A stretch of DNA of 64,000 nt. Source: Legionella anisa (GTDB lineage Bacteria; Pseudomonadota; Gammaproteobacteria; Legionellales; Legionellaceae). The stretch lies in assembly GCF_001467525.1 (NCBI RefSeq), contig NZ_LNXS01000037.1:1-64000 (forward strand), written 5' to 3'. Made by a program: the position numbers and the translations under genes. Below, one piece after another: positions 44,514 to 53,088 of this stretch (position 1 is its first letter; each line of letters begins with the position of its first letter). Below the pieces are notes generated by a model. It was given only the letters and a program-made list of their open reading frames with translations. It made no database searches and was not told the origin of the DNA.

Positions 44514-45278
44514 CTAAGGACCTCTAGGTTTAGGTGTATTAGTGAATTTTGGCATATGGCCTAAACGCAGTTGTTTTTCTTGTTCCTGATTGCGTCGTTC
44601 ATTATCGTATTCTCGTCGCGCCTCAGTATTTAATGGGGGTTCAGGGTTTAAAGGAGAGTCAATGCCATCAAAACGCTGACTGTCTAGTGCTGGATGTTGC
44701 AAAATATTATTTTGCAATTCACCTTCAGGGCCGGGCTGAGCCTCATAGTCAGAGTGTTCCCGAGCTTTCACTAATGCGATCCTTCGCTCCCCTTGCTGTT
44801 CGGCCAAACGTCTCTGTCGTTCCATAGCCTTAGTTTCAGCAACTAAAAAGGAAGTACTTTTTTCGATGCGCGTTGGTTTCGGAAGATCCTGTTTTGTTTT
44901 AAGCAAAACATACACCGCGCCAATGCCGCCATCTTTAGGTTGTGCGCTGTGAAAAGCCGCAACCTCTACAATTTGCGGCAACCAGTGATTGATTAAATTC
45001 TTTAGTAGAGGAAGAGTATTTTTAGGACCTTCTACGCCATGAACAATGAGTACGCACTGTTTATTATTTTTCACCTTCTTTTGAATAAATTCCAACAAAG
45101 AATTACGGGCACTCTCTGGCTGTAACCCGGAAAGGTCCAGCTTTGCGTCCCAGGGTATATATCCTGTTTTTAATTCATGATACCGTTTCGCAGAAACATT
45201 GGGAGTAACATAAGATAAAATACTACTCGCAAGAACCGGCTCTTCGATATCATCGGTTAAATAATATTCATTTAGCAT
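44514..45278 (-). CDS. Degenerate Smr-domain protein (SmrB paralogue) with charged C-terminal extension
   Basis: Residues 1-135 are clearly homologous to SmrB at 48690-49253 (shared ILSY, IPW-A-LDL, HWLPQ or RWLPQ, AFHSAxPKDGGxGAVYVLLK). The two functional Smr motifs are altered. LDLHG has become LDLSG, losing the histidine of the DLH motif, and HGKGG has become HGVEGP. Nuclease activity is therefore doubtful, while the fold and RNA or ribosome binding could persist. Residues 135-254 are a charged, Arg/Glu/Gln/Pro-rich extension absent from SmrB. It lies directly upstream of the AnkH-like gene in the same transcript, suggesting a duplicated SmrB recruited as partner or regulator of that gene. 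Confidence 0.8.
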   Translation of the reverse strand: MLNEYYLTDDIEEPVLASSILSYVTPNVSAKRYHELKTGYIPWDAKLDLSGLQPESARNSLLEFIQKKVKNNKQCVLIVHGVEGPKNTLPLLKNLINHWLPQIVEVAAFHSAQPKDGGIGAVYVLLKTKQDLPKPTRIEKSTSFLVAETKAMERQRRLAEQQGERRIALVKAREHSDYEAQPGPEGELQNNILQHPALDSQRFDGIDSPLNPEPPLNTEARREYDNERRNQEQEKQLRLGHMPKFTNTPKPRGP

Positions 45279-45383
45279 ATTTTCAAAAATTCAATAGTAT
45301 TAATAGAAGTATAACTTAGGTTGTAAAAAGTAGGAGATTTTTTTAAACGACCTGTTAATTGATCAAAATACTATATTAGTAAC

Positions 45384-45475
45384 GTAGCCTGGGTGCAGTG
45401 CAGCGTAACCCGGGTTATGGAAGCGTGTTGTTTATCCAGAAACCCGGGTTACGGCTTCGCCTGCACCCAGGCTAC
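45384..45475. repeat. Palindromic GTAGCCTGGGTG element (copy 7, hybrid arms)
   Basis: The left arm is of the 'gcagtgcagcgtaac' type. The right arm is 'gttacggcttcgcctgcaccc', so the middles are not complementary although the outer and inner blocks are. Confidence 0.9.
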
Positions 45476-45508
45476 ACACTACACACTACACACTACGGCA
45501 CCAAATAA

Positions 45509-46531
45509 TCACAAAAATTCTCTTTGCAAAATTTCAGCAATTTGCACGGCATTAGACGCAGCACCTTTGCGAATATTATCTGCGACTACCCACAAATTTA
45601 ATCCATTTGGATGTGAAATATCTTGTCGGATTCGACCAACAAATACTTCATCACGACCTATCGCATTTTTTATTGCAGTTGGATAACTTGCTTTACTCAC
45701 ATTATCCACCACTTTAACACCTGGAGCTTTAGAAAGAATTTGACGCGCCTCTTCAGCAGTTAAAGGTTTTTTTAGTTCCAAATGAATGGCTTCGGAGTGT
45801 CCATAAATAACGGGTACTCTAACCGCTGTAGGATTGATCATAATACGGTCATCTTCCATAATCTTACGTGTTTCCCACACCATCTTCATTTCTTCACGGG
45901 TATAACCATTCGCTTCAAATTGATCAATATGCGGGATCGCGTTAAACGCAATTTGCTGAGGATAAACACTAACATTGGCAGGTCGGCCATTCAAAAGATC
46001 CCCCACTTGTGACACCAACTCACTAATGGCTTTTTTTCCAGTACCCGAAACAGATTGATACGTCGCGACATTAATCCGAGTAATTCCTGCTGCGTCATAC
46101 AAAGGCTTAAGGGCAACTACCATTTGAATCGTAGAGCAATTGGGGTTGGCAATAATACCTCTCTTTTTATATTCAGCAATGCGATGTGGATTAACTTCTG
46201 GAACAACCAGAGGAATATCCTCTTCATAACGAAAACAAGAACTGTTATCGACAACCACACATCCGCTTGCAGCAGCCTTAGGCGCATATTCTTTAGATAC
46301 AGAACCACCTGCTGAGAATAAGGCAATATCGGCCTTGCTAAAATCGAATTCAGCGAGGTCTAAAACGTCCAATTGCTTATTTTTAAACGCTACCGTTTTA
46401 CCTACAGAACGAGAACTAGCCAATGGATAAAGAGTCTTTATAGGAAAATTTCGCTCTTCCAATACAGTTAAAAAAGTTTCACCCACTGCACCAGTAGCGC
46501 CAACTATGGCGACATTTAATTCTCTGCTCAT
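45509..46531 (-). CDS. asd: Aspartate-semialdehyde dehydrogenase
   Basis: Asd reduces aspartyl phosphate to aspartate semialdehyde, for lysine/diaminopimelate, threonine and methionine synthesis. The NADP-binding motif VAIVGATGAVGETFL is at the N-terminus. The catalytic cysteine is in GIIANPNCSTIQMV (about residue 131), and QSVSGTGKKAI and the substrate Arg/His region ETRKIMEDDRIMINPTAVRVPV follow. 340 residues is the shorter Asd type. It is followed by a palindromic repeat and lies 26 bp downstream of aroC, with which it is probably co-transcribed. Confidence 0.96.
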   Translation of the reverse strand: MSRELNVAIVGATGAVGETFLTVLEERNFPIKTLYPLASSRSVGKTVAFKNKQLDVLDLAEFDFSKADIALFSAGGSVSKEYAPKAAASGCVVVDNSSCFRYEEDIPLVVPEVNPHRIAEYKKRGIIANPNCSTIQMVVALKPLYDAAGITRINVATYQSVSGTGKKAISELVSQVGDLLNGRPANVSVYPQQIAFNAIPHIDQFEANGYTREEMKMVWETRKIMEDDRIMINPTAVRVPVIYGHSEAIHLELKKPLTAEEARQILSKAPGVKVVDNVSKASYPTAIKNAIGRDEVFVGRIRQDISHPNGLNLWVVADNIRKGAASNAVQIAEILQREFL

Positions 46532-46557
46532 TCTTAACCTCTTCTGTATTAGGCAAA

Positions 46558-47619
46558 TTACTTATTAATTAATGCCTTATATCTCAAATAATGGTCCATT
46601 AACACTAAAGCCATCATTGCTTCGGCAATAGGAACAGCTCTAATTCCTACACAAGGATCATGTCGCCCCTTAGTTACGACGGTCACTTCATCGCCAAAAA
46701 CATTGACCGTTTTTCCTGGGGTAATAATGCTTGAAGTAGGCTTTAATGCAATACTAACTTCTATATTTTGCCCCGTAGAAATGCCCCCTAGAATTCCACC
46801 CGCATGATTGCTAAGAAATCCCTGACGTGACATTTGATCGCGATGTACTGAACCTAACTGATTTACTGCTGAAAATCCTGCACCTACCTCAACACCTTTA
46901 ACTGCATTAATAGACATCATCGCATAAGCTAATGTTGCATCCAGTTTATCAAATACAGGATCGCCCAATCCTACCGGTACATTTTTAGCGATTACGTTTA
47001 CTCGAGCACCTACTGAGTCCCCTTGTCGCCTTAAGTTCTCAATAGCATCAGCAAGATCCTGAATTTGAGTATTATTAGGGCAGAAAAAAGGATTATTATT
47101 AATTTCTGCTTCATCTGCAAAGTGCAAAACCAAATCGCCCATTTGCTGTAAGTAACCCACGATTTCCAGGTTTAGATGACGTTGTAAATACAACCTTGCA
47201 ATTGCTCCAGCCGCTACACGCGCTGCGGTTTCGCGTGCGGAAGATCGCCCACCGCCACGATAATCTCGATGGCCGTATTTATGATGATAAGTAAAATCTG
47301 CATGCCCCGGACGAAATAAATTTTTGATTTCTTCATAATCCCGAGATCGTTGATCGGTATTATGAATTAACAAGGCAATAGGCGCACCTGTAGTTTTACC
47401 TTCAAAAACACCCGAAAGAATTTGTACCTTATCCTCTTCTCTGCGTTGTGTAGTGTATTTGGATTGTCCAGGCTTGCGTTTGTCCAGATAAGGTTGGATG
47501 TCTTCTTCTCGCAGCGGCAGCCCTGGAGGGCAGCCATCAACCACACAACCAATAGCCGGGCCATGGCTTTCACCAAAAGTGGTTACTGCAAATAAAGTTC
47601 CAAATGTATTACCGGACAT
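46558..47619 (-). CDS. aroC: Chorismate synthase
   Basis: AroC converts 5-enolpyruvylshikimate 3-phosphate to chorismate, using reduced FMN, the last common step of aromatic amino-acid synthesis. Signatures are [20 protein letters not shown] at the N-terminus, [37 protein letters not shown], and the C-terminal [18 protein letters not shown]. 353 residues is a normal length. The ATG overlaps the end of prmB by 11 bases, the same prmB-aroC order as in E. coli. Confidence 0.97.
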   Translation of the reverse strand: MSGNTFGTLFAVTTFGESHGPAIGCVVDGCPPGLPLREEDIQPYLDKRKPGQSKYTTQRREEDKVQILSGVFEGKTTGAPIALLIHNTDQRSRDYEEIKNLFRPGHADFTYHHKYGHRDYRGGGRSSARETAARVAAGAIARLYLQRHLNLEIVGYLQQMGDLVLHFADEAEINNNPFFCPNNTQIQDLADAIENLRRQGDSVGARVNVIAKNVPVGLGDPVFDKLDATLAYAMMSINAVKGVEVGAGFSAVNQLGSVHRDQMSRQGFLSNHAGGILGGISTGQNIEVSIALKPTSSIITPGKTVNVFGDEVTVVTKGRHDPCVGIRAVPIAEAMMALVLMDHYLRYKALINK

Positions 47620-48526
47620 TAAAGTACTCTTCTAGTTGTTGCTTTGTTAATAAAAACACACCATGGCCACCATGACTCATTTCAAGCCAGGTGAAAGGGA
47701 CATGGGGATACGCCTCACATAAAGCGGTTTCACTATTCCCCACTTCCACAATCAAAATGCCCTGTTCATTTAAATAATCATGGGCATTATGGAGAATTGC
47801 TTCAACAATAGCCAGTCCATTATTACTTGTTTCCAAAGCCAAAACAGGCTCATGACGAAACTCATCAGGCAACGTTTGCATTTCTTCCTTACCTACATAA
47901 GGAGGATTACTGACAATTAAATCATAGCCTACTTGAGGCACTTTCGAGAAACAATCTGACTCAATTAAAGTAAGTTGGTCCTCAACACCTAACTGTTCGC
48001 GATTAATTGCAGCAACGGCAAGTGCTTCGCTGGAAATATCAACTGCATCAACCTCTGCTTCAGGAAAAGCGTAGCAACATGCTATAGCGATGCATCCGCT
48101 GCCAGTACACAAATCCAAAATACGATGTACTTTATTCGCATCACACCAGGGAGAAAATTCATTTTTGATAAGCTCGGCGATTGGCGAGCGAGGAATAAGA
48201 ACGCGTTCATCTACATAAAACGGAATATCACAAAAATAGGCTTCTTTTATCAAATAGGGAACAGGTACTCGTTGATTAATGCGCTTTTCCAGTTGCTGAT
48301 ATAAATGTTTTTTTTCACTTGCAGTTAAACGTGCATTAAGCCAGTTTGGCTCTAAGTCATAAGGTAAATATAAGCTTCTCAGAATCAATGAATGCATATC
48401 ATCCCAAGCATTATCGGTGCCATGACCATAATACAAATTCGCATTAATTGCGCAGGACACGCTAAAACGTAAAAAATCCAGAATTGTAACTAATTCTTCC
48501 GTTTCCTTAAGTATATAATTGCTCAT
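47609..48526 (-). CDS. prmB: Ribosomal protein uL3 N5-glutamine methyltransferase
   Basis: PrmB methylates a glutamine of ribosomal protein L3. An N-terminal helical substrate-recognition region is followed by the class I methyltransferase domain with [19 protein letters not shown] (SAM site, about residue 138), the acidic VDAVDIS, and the catalytic NPPY motif [15 protein letters not shown]. 305 residues is typical. It overlaps aroC and is divergent from smrB, the same grouping found in E. coli and many relatives. Confidence 0.95.
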   Translation of the reverse strand: MSNYILKETEELVTILDFLRFSVSCAINANLYYGHGTDNAWDDMHSLILRSLYLPYDLEPNWLNARLTASEKKHLYQQLEKRINQRVPVPYLIKEAYFCDIPFYVDERVLIPRSPIAELIKNEFSPWCDANKVHRILDLCTGSGCIAIACCYAFPEAEVDAVDISSEALAVAAINREQLGVEDQLTLIESDCFSKVPQVGYDLIVSNPPYVGKEEMQTLPDEFRHEPVLALETSNNGLAIVEAILHNAHDYLNEQGILIVEVGNSETALCEAYPHVPFTWLEMSHGGHGVFLLTKQQLEEYFNVR

Positions 48527-48689
48527 TGGGTGTTAATTCTCATTCAGAAAAAGTACAAATTGTACCCTATGTTAATCAACAAAAGTAGTAACCTCAGGTA
48601 GCAAAAGTCTAACTCAACGCTTTGCTTATTCAAGCAGCCCAACAACCTGAGTTATACTTCAATTATCACTTAATTATTTCCAGTAAAAA

Positions 48690-49253
48690 ATGGCTGATGA
48701 TTTTCTATCCGACGAGGACAAAGCCCTGTTTCGCGAATCCATGCGTTCGGTAAAACCATTAAATGAAAAAACAAAGCGGGTAAATGTTGAGACGCCCAAG
48801 CCTTCGATTCAGCCTAAAAAAAATAAATCCCTGGAAACCCCAGGAAAAAAAGAATATTACTTATCGGATATGATTGTGGATACCGTTTTTTCTGAAACCA
48901 TTCTGTCCTATGCCCATCCAAGTCTTTCCAACCAGCATTTTAAAGCATTAAAATATGGAAAAATCCCGTGGGAAGCCCGCTTGGATTTACATGGTTTAAA
49001 AAGTGAAAAAGCCCGGGATATTTTATGCCAGTTTATTCAAACTCAGGCGGAAAACAGCAAAAAATGTCTCCTCATTATTCATGGTAAAGGAGGCTATCTC
49101 GGTGCTCCTCCTGTGATTAAGAATTTATTGAATCGATGGTTACCTCAGCTGGATGAAATCTTGGCATTTCATAGCGCTTTACCCAAAGATGGCGGAAGTG
49201 GAGCGGTTTATGTACTGCTTAAAAGAAGAAAAGATCGATCTCCAAAATCGTAG
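48690..49253 (+). CDS. smrB: SmrB, Smr-domain endonuclease for collided ribosomes
   Basis: SmrB cuts mRNA at collided ribosomes to start ribosome rescue. This copy keeps the functional motifs LDLHGL and IIHGKGG, followed by FHSALPKDGGSGAVYVLLKRRK. An N-terminal region (MADDFLSDEDKALFRESMRSVKPL) matches the ribosome-binding hook helix of the family. 187 residues, near the E. coli length (183). It lies head-to-head with prmB, as in E. coli. It serves as the intact reference for the degenerate paralogue at 44514-45278. Confidence 0.93.
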   Translation: MADDFLSDEDKALFRESMRSVKPLNEKTKRVNVETPKPSIQPKKNKSLETPGKKEYYLSDMIVDTVFSETILSYAHPSLSNQHFKALKYGKIPWEARLDLHGLKSEKARDILCQFIQTQAENSKKCLLIIHGKGGYLGAPPVIKNLLNRWLPQLDEILAFHSALPKDGGSGAVYVLLKRRKDRSPKS

Positions 49254-49332
49254 CCTGGGTGCAGCAGAGCAAAATCCGGGATTTTAATGAACTTCTTTAT
49301 TCCCGGGTTTCGCTCCGCTGCACCCAGGCTAC
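49250..49332. repeat. Palindromic GTAGCCTGGGTG element (copy 8)
   Basis: GTAGCCTGGGTGCAGCAGAG left arm and a right arm ending CCGCTGCACCCAGGCTAC. It begins within the smrB stop codon, so the end of that gene and the element abut. Confidence 0.9.
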
Positions 49333-49379
49333 ATTAGAGTTCTTGTATTAGCGGTGAATTTTTCTTTAGTACAAGGCGT

Positions 49380-49433
49380 AACCGTTTCGAGGAGCGGAGT
49401 TTACAGGAGTAAATAAGCACCGGAGAAACGGTT
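49380..49433. repeat. Hairpin-forming intergenic sequence upstream of the rhodanese gene
   Basis: AACCGTTTC (49380-49388) and GAAACGGTT (49425-49433) form a perfect 9-bp stem around a GGAGCGG-containing loop. It stands in a 220-bp gene-free stretch (49333-49556). It could be another repeat family or a leader structure. Confidence 0.4.
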
Positions 49434-49556
49434 GCAACGCAGCAATAAAGTAAAAGGCGCCGGTTATGCAGAACTCTATTTTAATAGTTCCTTTACTTGC
49501 GTTAAGACCTCATTCTGGGGATAATTCGCTACATTAATAAAATATCAAGAGAGAAC

Positions 49557-49976
49557 ATGGAACATTTAGGTCAATTTATCATGAATCATTGGCAGCTATG
49601 GCTCACCTTCATTGTGATTTTGCTGCTCATCTTTATCAACGAGCTGGTTACCCAAAAAAAGAAAGCAAAAGAGCTGACGCCCCAGGCTGCTGTTGATTTG
49701 ATCAATAATGAAAATGCTGTAGTCATTGATTTGCGCGACAAAGAAGCCTTTAAACAAGGACATATCATTGACTCAATCAATGCCAAAAGCGAAGATTTTG
49801 AACAGCAAAAAATGGATAAGTATAAGAATATACCGATCATTCTGATCTCTGTACGATCTTTTGAAGCGCAAACCCTTGCCAGCAAAATTCGCGCCCAAGG
49901 TTATCAACCTCATGTACTTAGTGGTGGGATTGCTTCCTGGCAAAATGCTGAGTTACCCCTAGTTAAAGGAAAATAA
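49557..49976 (+). CDS. Membrane-anchored rhodanese-like protein lacking the catalytic cysteine (YibN-like)
   Basis: 139 residues: an N-terminal membrane anchor (about 13-31, LWLTFIVILLLIFINELV) and a cytoplasmic rhodanese domain (AVVIDLRDKEAFKQGHIIDSINA). At the active-site loop, where sulfurtransferases have Cys-x5-Arg, this protein reads IPIILISVRSFEA. The cysteine is missing, so sulfur transfer is unlikely. The order rhodanese-grxC-secB-gpsA is conserved in gammaproteobacteria (yibN-grxC-secB-gpsA), and only 4 bp separate it from grxC. Confidence 0.9.
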   Translation: MEHLGQFIMNHWQLWLTFIVILLLIFINELVTQKKKAKELTPQAAVDLINNENAVVIDLRDKEAFKQGHIIDSINAKSEDFEQQKMDKYKNIPIILISVRSFEAQTLASKIRAQGYQPHVLSGGIASWQNAELPLVKGK

Positions 49977-49980
49977 AATT

Positions 49981-50235
49981 ATGGCTGAAGTGATTATCTA
50001 CAGTACTGCCTATTGCCCGTACTGTGTCAAAGCCAAAGAGTTATTACAACAAAAGCACACTTCATTTACGGACATTCGTATTGATTTACAACCGGAATTA
50101 CGTGATGAAATGATCACTAAAAGCGGCAGACGTACTGTACCGCAAATTTTCATTAATGGCCAACATATTGGTGGCTGCGATGATTTATATGCCCTGGATG
50201 CGCAGGGAGAACTCGACCCATTACTAAGAGGATAG
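49981..50235 (+). CDS. grxC: Glutaredoxin 3
   Basis: A small glutathione-dependent disulfide oxidoreductase. The dithiol active site CPYC follows the first strand ([19 protein letters not shown]). The [18 protein letters not shown] segment provides the glutathione-binding cis-proline and GG motif. 84 residues, as in E. coli Grx3 (83). It is tightly packed between the rhodanese gene and secB. Confidence 0.95.
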   Translation: MAEVIIYSTAYCPYCVKAKELLQQKHTSFTDIRIDLQPELRDEMITKSGRRTVPQIFINGQHIGGCDDLYALDAQGELDPLLRG

Positions 50236-50242
50236 CAATATC

Positions 50243-50713
50243 ATGAGCGAACAAGCAAACCAAGCACAACAAAATCAAAATGAAACTCAATTCATGATTC
50301 AAAGAATTTATACGAAAGACTTATCTTTTGAAACGCCGAATACACCTGCTGTATTTCAGCAACAATGGGAGCCTGAACTAAATCTTGAAATCAACACCAG
50401 CAGCACACAACTGGAACCAGGCGTTTATGAAGTTATATTGACAGTGACTACTACCGTAAGCAACAAAAAAACTACGGCATTTCTTGTAGAAGTGAAACAA
50501 GCAGGTATTTTTACCATTCAAGGCGCTCCAGAAAATCAATTGGATCATTTATTAAATAGTTTCTGCCCCAATATTTTGTTCCCTTATGCTCGTGAAGCGA
50601 TTACTTCGCAAGTAATTCGTGGCAGTTTCCCACAACTGGTATTGGCCCCAATTAATTTCGATGCGTTATACATGCAACAACTTGCAGAGAAACAAAAAGA
50701 AGTTCAAGCTTAG
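50243..50713 (+). CDS. secB: Protein-export chaperone SecB
   Basis: SecB is a tetrameric cytosolic chaperone that keeps precursor proteins unfolded and passes them to SecA. The sequence [22 protein letters not shown], then [16 protein letters not shown] and the C-terminal [18 protein letters not shown], is diagnostic. 156 residues, like E. coli (155). It starts 7 bp after grxC. A palindromic repeat separates it from gpsA. Confidence 0.97.
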   Translation: MSEQANQAQQNQNETQFMIQRIYTKDLSFETPNTPAVFQQQWEPELNLEINTSSTQLEPGVYEVILTVTTTVSNKKTTAFLVEVKQAGIFTIQGAPENQLDHLLNSFCPNILFPYAREAITSQVIRGSFPQLVLAPINFDALYMQQLAEKQKEVQA

Positions 50714-50725
50714 TTATACACACGA

Positions 50726-50812
50726 GTAGCCCGGGTGCAGGCAAAGCCGTAACCCGGGGATTGGGATTTACATTCCCTTAACCCGGGTTTCGCTACGCTG
50801 CACCCAGGCTAC
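50726..50812. repeat. Palindromic GTAGCCTGGGTG element (copy 9, hybrid arms)
   Basis: The left arm is of the 'ggcaaagccgtaacccgggg' type; the right arm is 'acccgggtttcgctacgctg' then 'cacccaggctac'. The arm middles do not pair. A further stub of a left arm (gtagcctgggtgcaagc) follows at about 50828-50844, just before gpsA. Confidence 0.9.
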
Positions 50813-50870
50813 ATAATGAAAATAAATGTAGCCTGGGTGCAAGCAAAAACTCTCTGTTTAAGAACATAAA

Positions 50871-51860
50871 ATGAACCAAAAAACCATTGCTATATTAGGT
50901 GCCGGCTCTTGGGGCACTGCAGTTGCAATTCATCTCGCCAAAGTAGGGCATCGTGTTTTGCTCTGGGGACATGATCCGCAGCATGTTGCTCTTATGACAG
51001 AAAGAAAAACAAACTCGCGCTATTTACCTGATATTGATTTTCCTAAAACGCTGGAACCCACGGCTAATTTTATGCAATGCATTGATGAAGCCAATTACGT
51101 TATTATTGCGGTACCTTCGCATGCATTTGCAGAAATTCTCACTAAAATAAATAAGCCGCCTCGTGGCTTAACCTGGCTGACCAAAGGAATTGATCCACAA
51201 AGCCATCAATTACTAAGCGATTTGGTGAGTCAAACTTTTGGTTCTACTTTTCCTCAGGCAATAATTTCAGGACCCTCATTCGCCAAAGAGGTGGCACACT
51301 TTTTACCCACGGCAGTGACTTTAGCCTCTAATGATTCAGAATATCAAAAAGAAATTCGTGAATTGCTTCATCACAATAATCTTCGTGTTTACTTGAGTGA
51401 TGACCTTATTGGTGTGCAGATTTGTGGGGCGATTAAAAATGTCCTGGCGATTGGATGTGGTATCAGTGATGGTTTGGGGTATGGAGCGAATGCCAAAGCA
51501 GCATTAATCACCCGTGGGTTAGCAGAAATGGAACGCCTGGGGCTTGCTTTAGGGGCACGAGCAGAGACCTTCCTTGGCTTGGCTGGTGTAGGGGATTTGG
51601 TCTTAACCTGTACCGATGATCAATCACGAAATCGCCGTTTTGGTTTGCTTCTAGGGAATAACATCAGTATCCCTGAAGCAGAAAAGCAAATTGGCCAAGT
51701 GGTTGAAGGAAAATATAATGCATCACAAGTCTGCTTTATCGCCAAACAACATCACGTAGAAATGCCTATCTGCGAGCAGATTAATGCGCTTTTACAAGGA
51801 AAAATTAGTCCAAAACAGGTCGTTCAAAATCTAATGAGTCGCCCACCCAAGGAAGAATAA
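50871..51860 (+). CDS. gpsA: Glycerol-3-phosphate dehydrogenase [NAD(P)+]
   Basis: GpsA reduces dihydroxyacetone phosphate to sn-glycerol 3-phosphate for phospholipid synthesis. The nucleotide-binding motif IAILGAGSWGTAVAIHLAK is at the N-terminus. GPSFAKEVAHFLPTAV, the catalytic-lysine region CGAIKNVLAIGCGISDGLGYGANAKAALITRGLAEM, and GLAGVGDLVLTC are present. 329 residues is a normal length. It ends the rhodanese-grxC-secB-gpsA cluster and is convergent with murI. Confidence 0.96.
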   Translation: MNQKTIAILGAGSWGTAVAIHLAKVGHRVLLWGHDPQHVALMTERKTNSRYLPDIDFPKTLEPTANFMQCIDEANYVIIAVPSHAFAEILTKINKPPRGLTWLTKGIDPQSHQLLSDLVSQTFGSTFPQAIISGPSFAKEVAHFLPTAVTLASNDSEYQKEIRELLHHNNLRVYLSDDLIGVQICGAIKNVLAIGCGISDGLGYGANAKAALITRGLAEMERLGLALGARAETFLGLAGVGDLVLTCTDDQSRNRRFGLLLGNNISIPEAEKQIGQVVEGKYNASQVCFIAKQHHVEMPICEQINALLQGKISPKQVVQNLMSRPPKEE

Positions 51861-51871
51861 TTCCGGGCTGC

Positions 51872-52004
51872 ATTGAGAAACACGTAGCCTTGGGTGAAGC
51901 ACAGAGAAACCCGGGTTAAAAAAGTCATCACAGAACCCGGGTTACGGCTGCGCCTGCACCCAGGCTACAATTATATTAGGGCTTCACATCTACAAGTTCG
52001 ATAG
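51872..52004. repeat. Duplicated segment: palindromic element plus copy of the murI 3' end
   Basis: These 133 bases are repeated almost exactly at 52161-52290, starting at 'attgagaaacacgtag' and ending at 'gttcgatag'. The segment contains one palindromic element (51884-51968) and, after it, the last ~29 bases of murI, detached from that gene. Confidence 0.9.
51884..51968. repeat. Palindromic GTAGCCTGGGTG element (copy 10, hybrid arms)
   Basis: Left arm 'gtagccttgggtgaagcaca', right arm 'gttacggctgcgcctgcacc' then 'caggctac'. The interior 'ttaaaaaagtcatcacagaa' is the same as in the next copy. Confidence 0.88.
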
Positions 52005-52160
52005 CGATTAGGTTGGGTCGTTGAACCAACAAACACAACTCACAATCACCCATTGCAATCTCATTCATACGCCCAATTCATCGGGGCCTCGGTGAGCGTC
52101 TTAAATTGTTGTGTCAAAATGACACAACCTACTTACTTGAGGATAACACTGTACTTGCGA

Positions 52161-52290
52161 ATTGAGAAACACGTAGTGGGTGAAGCACAGCGAAACCCGG
52201 GTTAAAAAAGTCATCACAGAACCCGGGTTACGGCTGCGCCTGCACCCAGGCTACAATTATGTTAGGGCTTCACATCTACAAGTTCGATAG
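52161..52290. repeat. Second copy of the duplicated segment, continuous with murI
   Basis: This copy carries a palindromic element (52173-52254, left arm slightly shortened: 'gtagtgggtg') and runs directly into the true murI 3' end at 52262. It is therefore the parental side of the duplication described at 51872-52004. Confidence 0.9.
52173..52254. repeat. Palindromic GTAGCCTGGGTG element (copy 11, left arm with 4-bp loss)
   Basis: The left arm 'gtagtgggtgaagcacagcg' lacks the CCT(T) of the normal GTAGCCTGGG. The right arm is complete and ends GCACCCAGGCTAC. Confidence 0.85.
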
Positions 52291-53077
52291 TGTCCAATGC
52301 CAATCGCTCGCCCAGAAATATCTCGCCTACAATCTGAAAGCGTTTGATTGAATCAGTTACTAAATAGTCTACTTTACTGCTTAAGGAAGGAACGTCATTC
52401 AACAAATCCTGTTTTTCGAGCAACTGATGCAATGCCAGGGCTGTGGCATGGGCTGAATCAACTACCGTCACACCTTGAGGGAGTAACTTGTTTAATAATG
52501 GCTTAAATACCGGGAAGTGCGTACATCCCAAAAGAACCGTATCTTCGTTAGTAAAACCATCCAAATAATGCTTTAGCGCTTCACGAGCTACTTGATTGGT
52601 CACCATTCCTTCTTCTGCTAAAGCAACCAATACACTGCACGCTCGAGTATTAATGATTGCCTGCGGCAAGTGTTGGGTAATAAGCTGCTGGTATGCATTC
52701 GATGCAATGGTTGTTTCAGTCGCCAAAACAATAATACGATTGTTTTCAGTCGCAGCAACTGCGGCCGCAGCACCTGGAGCCACCACCCCAAGAACTGGCA
52801 TATCAGGCAACATTTCTTGCAAATAGGGCAATGCTGCTGTCGTTGCGGTATTACAGGCGATCACCAATGCCTTAATTCGTCGTTCTACCAGCAATTTTGC
52901 CATTTGCATGGCATATTGTTTTACCGTATCCGGACTTTTAGTGCCATAAGGAAGGCGAGCAGTATCCCCCAAATAGATAAATGATTCTTGCGGCAACCCC
53001 TCTCGCAACGCACGCAAAACAGTCAAGCCGCCCATCCCTGAGTCAAATACACCAATCGCCAGTTGGTTTGAATTCAA
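52262..53077 (-). CDS. murI: Glutamate racemase
   Basis: MurI makes D-glutamate for peptidoglycan. Signatures are IGVFDSGMGGLTVLRAL, GDTARLPYGTKSPDTV, the first catalytic cysteine in VIACNTATTAAL, and the second in LLGCTHFPVFKPLL. 271 residues is normal. The start lies 11 bp after the stop of the 1200-residue gene upstream, so murI may be transcribed from that gene's PmrA-box promoter as well as its own. The last codons (ELVDVKP) are duplicated as a fragment at about 51976-52004. Confidence 0.96.
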   Translation of the reverse strand: MNSNQLAIGVFDSGMGGLTVLRALREGLPQESFIYLGDTARLPYGTKSPDTVKQYAMQMAKLLVERRIKALVIACNTATTAALPYLQEMLPDMPVLGVVAPGAAAAVAATENNRIIVLATETTIASNAYQQLITQHLPQAIINTRACSVLVALAEEGMVTNQVAREALKHYLDGFTNEDTVLLGCTHFPVFKPLLNKLLPQGVTVVDSAHATALALHQLLEKQDLLNDVPSLSSKVDYLVTDSIKRFQIVGEIFLGERLALDTIELVDVKP

Positions 53078-53088
53078 TTGATTTCCCC

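Noticed and set aside
46055..46315. Plus-strand open frames opposite asd (45782-46012 and 46055-46315)
   Set aside because: Antisense to a clearly identified enzyme, with no ribosome binding site.
49380..49520. Possible riboswitch or small RNA before the rhodanese gene
   Set aside because: Only one convincing stem is visible and no known riboswitch consensus matches; kept only as a hairpin feature.
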